Assembly: GCA_007120815.1 (NCBI GenBank)
Contig: SKMY01000238.1
Location: 1 to 18,639, forward strand
Reading direction: 5' to 3'
Length of the DNA stretch: 18,639 nucleotides
Source of the DNA: Syntrophomonadaceae bacterium
Lineage (GTDB): Bacteria; Bacillota_D; Dethiobacteria; DTU022; UBA8154
Shown here: positions 12,721 to 18,639 of the stretch, in pieces
Position numbering within the stretch: position 1 is the first letter of the stretch
How the letters are laid out: every line of letters begins with the position of its first letter
The notes under the pieces: generated by a model
What the model saw: only the letters and a program-made list of their open reading frames with translations
Told to the model about the DNA's origin: nothing
Database searches by the model: none
Translations under genes and position numbers: made by a program

Positions 12721-15700
12721 ATGAATACACAAATAACAAACCAACCGCAATTCGTGCGCATTGGGCTGGATATGGGCACGTATGCTGTTAAAGGGGCTCG
12801 GCTGGACGACAACGGGATAAAGAAAATAACAGTCCCCACGGCGGGCAGCGCACTGGAAGCGGCCGGTACGTGCCTCGAAAACCTCCTGGAAGATACCAAC
12901 ACAGAAAAGGTTTTGCTGGGGATTTCCGGTGCCAATGCCGACCTGCTGGCCGACCATTTGGGCATCAAACCCTTTCTGGAGATTGAGGCACTCCAGGCGG
13001 GATTGGCCTTTCAAGACATTGAAGCACCTGCGGTGCTCTCCCTGGGCCACGAAAACATGTATTACCTGGAACTGGATCCATCGGGCCTGGTGCGCTTTTT
13101 CAACCGTAACGGGCAGTGTGCGGCAGGGAGCGGGGCTTTTTGGTACCAGCAGGCCACCCGCATGGGATATAACGACCGGGAACTGGCCGAAATCGCCCTA
13201 AATGCTGAGGGAGATGTCAAAATATCCGGTCGCTGTGCTGTATTTGCCAAGTCGGACATGACCCACGCCATCAACGAGGGGGCCACCCAGGGCATGGTTT
13301 CAGCGGGAATGGCCCGGGCCTTGGCTGACATGGTGCTTTCCGGCGTGGCCCTTAACCGAATCCGGGGACCGGGCAAGGTTTTCGCTGTAGGCGGCGTAGC
13401 CGAAAATAGGGCCGTCATGAAATACATTGAAGAGTACTGCCGTGAACACGCCGTGGAAATGGTGGTTCCCTCTGAACATGAATACCTTAACGCCCTGGGA
13501 GCTGCCAGCCTGGCCCAAAGGGACCGGAACCTGATACATATTACTGGAGTAAATCTTAAGGAATTTCCAAAAAACGACTTTGTCCCTGAAAACCCTTTAT
13601 CACCGCTGGATCCTGGACGCATTCGCTACATGGAACCGCCTTCAGAGGCCCACAGCTGCTTCGATCTGTCTAAGGCGTATGTCGGAGTGGACTGCGGCTC
13701 AGTTTCGACCAAATGTGTCCTGCTTGACGGTCAGGGGCGTTTCATCGGCGGCGTGTACCTGCCTACAGCGGGCCGTCCGGCTCTCCAGGTTCTTGAGCTG
13801 ATGAAAGAAGTGGAAAAGCAATACGGGGGCCTGTTAAAGGACGTTCCCATGGTGGCATGCACCACCGGTTCCGGGCGTTTTCTTTCCCAAAAGATACTCA
13901 GTGCAGAATACGCTGTAGACGAGATTACCTGCCAGGCAGAGGGCGTCAAGTACCTCTGCGGCGACCGCGGCACCCTGTCCATCATCGAAATAGGCGGGGA
14001 AGACTCCAAGTTTTTACAGATTAAAGACGGGGTTCTCTTCGACTACCGGATGAACCCGGTTTGTGCCGCCGGAACGGGCACCTTCCTGGAAAACCTGGCC
14101 GGCCTTTTAGGTGTGCAGATCAAGGAGGAATTCTCTGAGAAAGCCTTCCAGGCGGACTATGCCATTGACCTGGGGGATACGTGCACGCTCCTTTCCCAAT
14201 CCGCTCTCATTGCAACCGCGTCCCGGGGCCTGCCCTTAAACGCCCAGCTGGCCAGCCTGGCCTACTCATCCGCCCGGAACTACATCAACCGTACAGTGGA
14301 GAACCGCCCCATGGAGGGCACGATTGTCTTTACCGGCGCCACGGCCAAAAATCATGCCCTGGCCAGCGTCTTTGCAGCCGAGTATGACGCTGACATCCTT
14401 GTTCCCCCATACCCTGAGTTAACCGGGGCTTTGGGCAGCGCTGTAATTGCCCGCGTTTTTCACACTATGGAACGAAAAGGCGATTTTGCATTCCGCAGCT
14501 TACAGCATTTAAACGCTTTTTCCGTTGGAAAAACCCGGTGCCGCGCCAGCTGTGAGCATGAGCATCACTGTACCCTGGATGTCATTGAATTTACGGACCA
14601 GAGCAAGTTTCTTTATGGGGACCGCTGTGGACGCTACTCCGGCCTGACAAAAAAAAGTGCCCGCAGTGACTTTCCCGATTACATAACCCTTCGAAACCAG
14701 CTCTTTTTCCAGGCCGCCGGGGAACCGAAAGTTGGCGGCCCGCGGGTAGGTATTGCGCAAAGCGGCCTGTTTTTTGACCTTTATCCGTTTTGGGCGGCCT
14801 TTTTTCGGGAACTGGGGGCAGAAGTCGTTCTTTCCCCGGAAACCTCTGATGCCATTCTGGACAAAGGAAAACGCGAGTTGGAATCGGATATGTGCTATCC
14901 CCTGGAAGTCCTGGTCGGCCACTACCAGGCACTATTGGAACAGGAAACGGATATTATTTTTATCCCGGAAGTGGTCGATATGGAGCCGCTGCCCTGGGCA
15001 CCCTCCTGGCCCCGGGGTTTTACCTGCCCTCTGATGCAGACGATTAAGGGCGTGGTGGCCAATTCCCTTGAAATGGATGAAAATAAAATGCTCTATGCCC
15101 AGCTAAACTACCGGGATGGGGCACAGCGCATTATCCATCAACTGGACTCAACGGCCAGAAAGGTTTTGGGTGAAGCGTTTACCCGGGAAAAGCTCAAAGA
15201 AGCTGTCGAAGCGGGGTACGGGGCCCAGGGTCGTTTTCGGCAGGCCTTGCTGGAAGAAAGCAAAAAGGCCATGGACACACTGCGCTCTCAACGGGAAGCG
15301 GTAGCAGCTGTGTTCCTGGGCCGTCCTTACACCGTCTATGATGATTTTGTATCCAAGGGTTCCCTGGACCATGCCCGTCAGCGAGGCATACTGGCTGTTC
15401 CCCAGGACTTTTTATTGGAATACCTGAGTGCCTGGTACAGTGGGGAAATTAGCGATCCCGACCTGGACCCTTTCCGGGAAGACTTTTCCCGGGAACTTAA
15501 CCAATTCCTGGTTAAGGTGGATAACATCTATCCCATCCAGCTTCAAAAGATGCTTTCCGCTGCCTTTTGGGCCCGATTTTTAAACGATCGCCAGGATCAA
15601 ATTGGGTTTCCTCGTTTGAATATTATTTTCCAGGATCCTTTTAAATGCGGGCCCAATGCCATGTTGCGCCACTTCCTGGGCAACCTGACGGGTTACCTGC

Positions 15701-17079
15701 GGCTCACCCTGGATGAACACACGGCTCCCGCGGGTATGATCACCCGCCTGGAAGCGTTTAAGAACACCTGTCTTTCCAGGGATAGCAGCAGCCCCCCCGA
15801 GTTTTTATCGCCTCGAACGCGTTCTCTACGCGATACCTCGTGGAAAAAAATTCTCATACCGGAACCCATACAACACGCCCGGGCCATTGCCGCGGCCTTT
15901 CGAAACGCCGGGGTTGAGGCGGAGCTTGTGCCCCGAAGCAGCGACCGGGACCTCTCCCTGGCCCGTCGCTACGTAAACGGCGATGAATGTTTACCGCTCA
16001 TTCAAAACGTGCAGGACTTCCTGGAATACTTGAAAAATGGAAGCGTGGAAGAAAGCCTGGATGATCTCGTCTTTTTCCAGGGCTGGGCCTGCGGCCCCTG
16101 CCGCTACGGGCTGTATGCTTCAGCCCAGTCCATGCTCCTTAACCGGGCCGGGTACGGGGAAGAAAGAATTTGCTCCGTCAAACTGGCCGATGCGGTAAAA
16201 AGATTTGGATTTTCTTATATCGTTAAGGTATTTGACGGGATGGTAGCTATGGACCTGCTCTACAAGATGCTATTAAGGACGCGGCCCTATGAGCGGGTTG
16301 CGGGCCAGAGCGACACCCTCTTTGAGGCCTTCGCCGTAAAACTGGTCCAGGTGTTGGAAAACGAGCGCATCAGCACCCCCCAGATCCTTGCTGGAAGGCA
16401 TTTAAAGTCTCTCAAAGACCTGCTCCGCGATGCGTCAGCGTCTTTTAAAGAGGTGCCTAAAAGAGGGGAAAAACGCCCCCTGATTCTGCTGGGCGGTGAG
16501 TTTTACGTAAGGTTGGACGACCGCTGCAACCAGGATCTGATCCGCAAGATCGAAGCTGAGGGCGGAGAAGTGTCCATGGCGCCCGCCTCGGAACTTTTCG
16601 CCTATACCACCTACATCAATTATGAAGAGGCCCGGGCTGCGTACCAACTCAACCGGAACTGGTCGGCACTGTTAAATAAAACGGGGTACGGATTTAGCCA
16701 CTGGTTGGCCCACCGGGACGAAAAAAGCCTGGAAGAGGCCTGTGGGGACCTGATCCATGACAGGGAGCCGTCTCCTGAGAAAATTCGGGACATGTCAAAG
16801 AAATACGTTTCTGAACACTACGGTGGAGAACCCCCCATGGCCATTGGAAGAGTCTGCGCTTTTGCCCGGCAAAATGGGGTTTCCGGGGCCATTTTCGTCG
16901 CCCCCTTTACCTGCATGCCCGGCTCCGTCGTGGAATCGCAGATGGGCGCCATGCGGGAAGAATTGGGCCTGCCCATGGTATCCATTTATTATGACGGTAA
17001 AGAAAATGCCAACCGGGAAGAATTTATAGAGAGCCTGATCTTCCAGGCCAGGCAGCGAGTCGAGAGGAGGGTAGAATAA
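12721..17079 (+). CDS. giant 2-hydroxyacyl-CoA dehydratase activase/dehydratase-like fusion
   Basis: About 1452 residues. It has two successive BadF/HgdC-type ASKHA ATPase domains (residues ~12-275 and ~320-590). The second has GVDCGSVSTK, IGGEDSK (424-430) and VCAAGTGTFLE with C448. The first has GLDMGTYAVK and CAAGSG with C133, but SLGHENMYY where the GG-D-SK motif should be. Each domain also holds the second cluster cysteine (C172 and C488). A cysteine cluster C607-C611-C617-C636 follows. Then come a DUF2229-like region (from ~675, CYPLEV with C725, FLGRPYTVYDD near 865) and dehydratase-like parts with C1090, C1124, C1127 and CMPG C1398. Such activases drive low-potential electron transfer with ATP; the substrate here is unknown. 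ATG 12721 fits AAAGGGGTG (12706-12714); GTG 12712 is the alternative. It is 21 bases after lgt. Confidence 0.88.
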   Translation: MNTQITNQPQFVRIGLDMGTYAVKGARLDDNGIKKITVPTAGSALEAAGTCLENLLEDTNTEKVLLGISGANADLLADHLGIKPFLEIEALQAGLAFQDIEAPAVLSLGHENMYYLELDPSGLVRFFNRNGQCAAGSGAFWYQQATRMGYNDRELAEIALNAEGDVKISGRCAVFAKSDMTHAINEGATQGMVSAGMARALADMVLSGVALNRIRGPGKVFAVGGVAENRAVMKYIEEYCREHAVEMVVPSEHEYLNALGAASLAQRDRNLIHITGVNLKEFPKNDFVPENPLSPLDPGRIRYMEPPSEAHSCFDLSKAYVGVDCGSVSTKCVLLDGQGRFIGGVYLPTAGRPALQVLELMKEVEKQYGGLLKDVPMVACTTGSGRFLSQKILSAEYAVDEITCQAEGVKYLCGDRGTLSIIEIGGEDSKFLQIKDGVLFDYRMNPVCAAGTGTFLENLAGLLGVQIKEEFSEKAFQADYAIDLGDTCTLLSQSALIATASRGLPLNAQLASLAYSSARNYINRTVENRPMEGTIVFTGATAKNHALASVFAAEYDADILVPPYPELTGALGSAVIARVFHTMERKGDFAFRSLQHLNAFSVGKTRCRASCEHEHHCTLDVIEFTDQSKFLYGDRCGRYSGLTKKSARSDFPDYITLRNQLFFQAAGEPKVGGPRVGIAQSGLFFDLYPFWAAFFRELGAEVVLSPETSDAILDKGKRELESDMCYPLEVLVGHYQALLEQETDIIFIPEVVDMEPLPWAPSWPRGFTCPLMQTIKGVVANSLEMDENKMLYAQLNYRDGAQRIIHQLDSTARKVLGEAFTREKLKEAVEAGYGAQGRFRQALLEESKKAMDTLRSQREAVAAVFLGRPYTVYDDFVSKGSLDHARQRGILAVPQDFLLEYLSAWYSGEISDPDLDPFREDFSRELNQFLVKVDNIYPIQLQKMLSAAFWARFLNDRQDQIGFPRLNIIFQDPFKCGPNAMLRHFLGNLTGYLRLTLDEHTAPAGMITRLEAFKNTCLSRDSSSPPEFLSPRTRSLRDTSWKKILIPEPIQHARAIAAAFRNAGVEAELVPRSSDRDLSLARRYVNGDECLPLIQNVQDFLEYLKNGSVEESLDDLVFFQGWACGPCRYGLYASAQSMLLNRAGYGEERICSVKLADAVKRFGFSYIVKVFDGMVAMDLLYKMLLRTRPYERVAGQSDTLFEAFAVKLVQVLENERISTPQILAGRHLKSLKDLLRDASASFKEVPKRGEKRPLILLGGEFYVRLDDRCNQDLIRKIEAEGGEVSMAPASELFAYTTYINYEEARAAYQLNRNWSALLNKTGYGFSHWLAHRDEKSLEEACGDLIHDREPSPEKIRDMSKKYVSEHYGGEPPMAIGRVCAFARQNGVSGAIFVAPFTCMPGSVVESQMGAMREELGLPMVSIYYDGKENANREEFIESLIFQARQRVERRVE

Positions 17080-17080
17080 A

Positions 17081-17272
17081 GTGGTAAATCTAGGTCCGGC
17101 AATTATTGGTGTTATCGGGCTGTTTTTTGCCATCGTATACCTGTTCCAATGGCTTTGGAATATAACCATGCCCGATGTGTTTGGTTTAAAGATCATTTCA
17201 TACTGGCAGGCCCTGCGCCTGCTGATCATTGCCGGCATACTTTTTGGCGGCGGCGCCATTATTTCTGGTTAA
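17081..17272 (+). CDS. small two-helix membrane protein, unknown function
   Basis: A 63-residue protein with two predicted membrane helices (about residues 6-27 and 43-60). The connecting segment WNITMPDVFGLKIISYWQAL resembles a motif I have seen in small membrane proteins of many bacteria (WN, MP, FGL, YWQA, ILFGG). It is therefore probably a real, conserved gene, but no function is known to me. The start is GTG at 17081, one base after the stop of the giant fusion gene, with GAGGAGGG (17064-17071) about 9 bases upstream. The tight spacing suggests cotranscription with, and perhaps a membrane-linked role near, the upstream protein. Confidence 0.7.
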   Translation: MVNLGPAIIGVIGLFFAIVYLFQWLWNITMPDVFGLKIISYWQALRLLIIAGILFGGGAIISG

Positions 17273-17341
17273 AACAAGATTCCCCGGGAAATATATTTTG
17301 GTAAGAACCGCCTCATACGCCTGCGGGTAAAGCAAAGAGAC

Positions 17342-17370
17342 TTGAACTGTGAAAACCGTTTACTTATACC
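17342..17370 (+). promoter_or_regulatory. candidate promoter of the acyl-CoA dehydrogenase gene
   Basis: TTGAAC (17342-17347), a 17-base spacer and TATACC (17365-17370). Moderate match only. The gap 17273-17460 holds nothing else convincing; an 8-base inverted repeat GGGTAAAG/CTTTACCC (17325-17332 and 17418-17425) flanks this site. Confidence 0.4.
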
Positions 17371-17460
17371 AGCAGAGCAGAACCAACAAGACTGTAACCG
17401 GCTGCACGGGACTTATCCTTTACCCGGGATCAACGCTTTGAAATGAATGGAGGAAAAAAT

Positions 17461-18639
17461 GTGTTTGATTTCTTGTTAAACCAGGAGCAGCTGAAGCTAA
17501 GGGATCAGGTCCGCGACTTTGTTTATCAGGTCCCTCGCCAACTGGTCCTGGATATGGATGCCGATAAGATCACGTTCCCCAAGGAATTTCTTCAAGAAGC
17601 GGGGCGCCGCAACCTCATGGGCTGCCGGTACCCCAAGGAGTGGGGCGGCCGGGATCTGGATTGGGTAGCAACCGCCGCGGTCATGGAAGAGGTAGGCACC
17701 CTGGGTTATATTTTCGCTTGCGTTTTCGGTGTAGGGGCCGAACTGGTCTGCGACGCCATTATCCAGCACGGTACTGATACCCAGAAAGAAAAATACGTTA
17801 AGCCCCTGTTGGCCGGCGAACTGTTCGCCGCCGAATGCCTCACGGAACCCCGGGGAGGTTCCGACTTTTTTGGCACTTCCACCAAGGCCGAAGATAAAGG
17901 TGATTACTTTATCCTGGACGGCCAGAAGCGCTTTATCGTAGGCGCAGAGGGAGCAGATTATTTCCTGGTCTATGCCCGGACGAATCCGGACTCCAAGGCG
18001 CAACCTCACAAAGCACTGACCTGCTTTATCGTGGATCGAACGGAAGATGTAAAAGTGGAGTACCTCTACGGGCTCATGGGGTGCCGGGGGGGCGGGGCCG
18101 GGAGAGTACGCTTTGACCATGTCAAGGTTCCCAGGGAAAACATTGTCGGTAAGCTAAACGGCGCCTATGCCGTGTTTAACACCATGATGATCCCGGAACG
18201 ATTGGGCACGGCGGCTATGACCGTCGGCCCTGCCCGATCCGCCCTGGAAGTGGCCACACGCTACACCAGCAAGCGCAAGGCCTTCGGCCAGGTTATCAAC
18301 CGTTTCCAGGGGGTGAGCTTCCAGGTTGCCGATGCGGCCATGCTCCTGGACGCCAGCCGATCCCAGGTCTACACCACCAGCCGTGCCGTTGATGCCGGAG
18401 AAAACGAGAAGCGGCTGCGCCGCATGATCAGCGAAACCAAAAAATTTGTCACCGAGTCCTGCCAGGAAGTGGTACGAAACTGCATGCAGGTCATGGGCGG
18501 CATCGGCTACACCAACGTTTATCCCATCGAACGACACATACGGGACTTAAGCCTGGCCTCCATCTGGACGGGGACCAACGAAGTGATGTCCATGATTGTA
18601 GGTCACGAATGGTACCAGGAAGAAGCCGCCCGTTGGGAA
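17461..18639 (+). CDS. acyl-CoA dehydrogenase, 3' end outside window
   Basis: 393 codons are open to the window edge; the product is likely almost complete. This is a FAD-dependent acyl-CoA dehydrogenase, which forms an alpha-beta double bond and passes electrons to an electron-transfer flavoprotein. Seen in order: N-terminal helical domain, CRYPKEWGGRDLDW, the FAD/substrate motif CLTEPRGGSDFFGTSTKAE (126 onward), the beta-barrel domain, PERLGTAAM with E246, ATRYTSKRKAFGQ (266-277), and VMGGIGYTNVYPIERHIRDL. The common catalytic glutamate motif YEGT reads WTGT here (T370), while E246 occupies the place used by LCAD and isovaleryl-CoA dehydrogenase. The start is GTG at 17461 with GGAGG at 17449-17453; an overlapping ATG at 17459 is out of frame. 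The substrate cannot be assigned. Confidence 0.94.
   Translation, partial: MFDFLLNQEQLKLRDQVRDFVYQVPRQLVLDMDADKITFPKEFLQEAGRRNLMGCRYPKEWGGRDLDWVATAAVMEEVGTLGYIFACVFGVGAELVCDAIIQHGTDTQKEKYVKPLLAGELFAAECLTEPRGGSDFFGTSTKAEDKGDYFILDGQKRFIVGAEGADYFLVYARTNPDSKAQPHKALTCFIVDRTEDVKVEYLYGLMGCRGGGAGRVRFDHVKVPRENIVGKLNGAYAVFNTMMIPERLGTAAMTVGPARSALEVATRYTSKRKAFGQVINRFQGVSFQVADAAMLLDASRSQVYTTSRAVDAGENEKRLRRMISETKKFVTESCQEVVRNCMQVMGGIGYTNVYPIERHIRDLSLASIWTGTNEVMSMIVGHEWYQEEAARWE

Noticed and set aside
17279..17300. Terminator after the small membrane protein
   Set aside because: The CCCCGGG palindrome has a very short loop and no adjoining T-run of useful length.

Overview
The window looks like a chromosomal segment of an anaerobic Gram-positive bacterium of the Clostridia. 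A Desulfotomaculum/Pelotomaculum-like Peptococcaceae member is my best guess from protein style; no search was possible. Pointers are strong GGAGG-type ribosome binding sites, frequent GTG/TTG starts, textbook sigma-A promoters, two TPP riboswitch-terminator leaders, a thiW-type thiazole uptake gene, and a giant 2-hydroxyacyl-CoA dehydratase activase-type protein next to an acyl-CoA dehydrogenase. Base composition looks balanced by eye; it was not computed.

Layout. (1) 2-3431: a tight operon of a MoxR AAA+ ATPase (cut at the window start, just after its Walker A), a DUF58 protein and a multi-pass DUF4129 membrane protein. (2) 3572-5195: asnS on its own promoter, ending in a palindromic repeat and an intrinsic terminator. 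(3) 5253-6092: a lipoprotein gene of unknown function, preceded by a possible nine-codon leader ORF and followed by a terminator. (4) 6121-6641: a NifU/IscU-like Fe-S scaffold gene with a consensus promoter overlapped by a perfect dyad. (5) 6713-11349: a thiamine salvage region in two transcription units. Each starts with its own copy of the same promoter, TPP riboswitch and terminator. The first copy leads to thiW (thiazole uptake), the second to thiD-thiM-thiE. A convergent minus-strand SprT-like metalloprotease gene lies between the units. (6) 11353-12696: rnhA, a repeat cluster with a perfect 22-bp tandem duplication, and lgt. (7) 12721-17272: a ~1450-residue protein with two activase-type ATPase domains and dehydratase-like parts, followed by a 63-residue membrane protein. 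(8) 17461 to the window end: an acyl-CoA dehydrogenase gene cut by the edge.

How the genes fit together. ThiW would supply the ECF transporter with thiazole, ThiM phosphorylates it, ThiD phosphorylates hydroxymethylpyrimidine (phosphate), and ThiE joins the two into thiamine phosphate. The TPP riboswitches would shut both units when the cofactor is plentiful. Lgt lipidates lipoproteins such as the one at 5310. The activase-type fusion and the acyl-CoA dehydrogenase fit anaerobic acyl-CoA chemistry, but neither substrate can be read from sequence.

Most worth a second look: the twin TPP leaders, the hairpin that seems to fold the thiD ribosome binding site toward its start codon, the four conserved cysteines in the double ATPase protein that suggest a single-chain cluster-bridged ATPase, and a set of related intergenic palindromes. 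I see no phage, plasmid, CRISPR, tRNA or rRNA content. No complete transposase is present.
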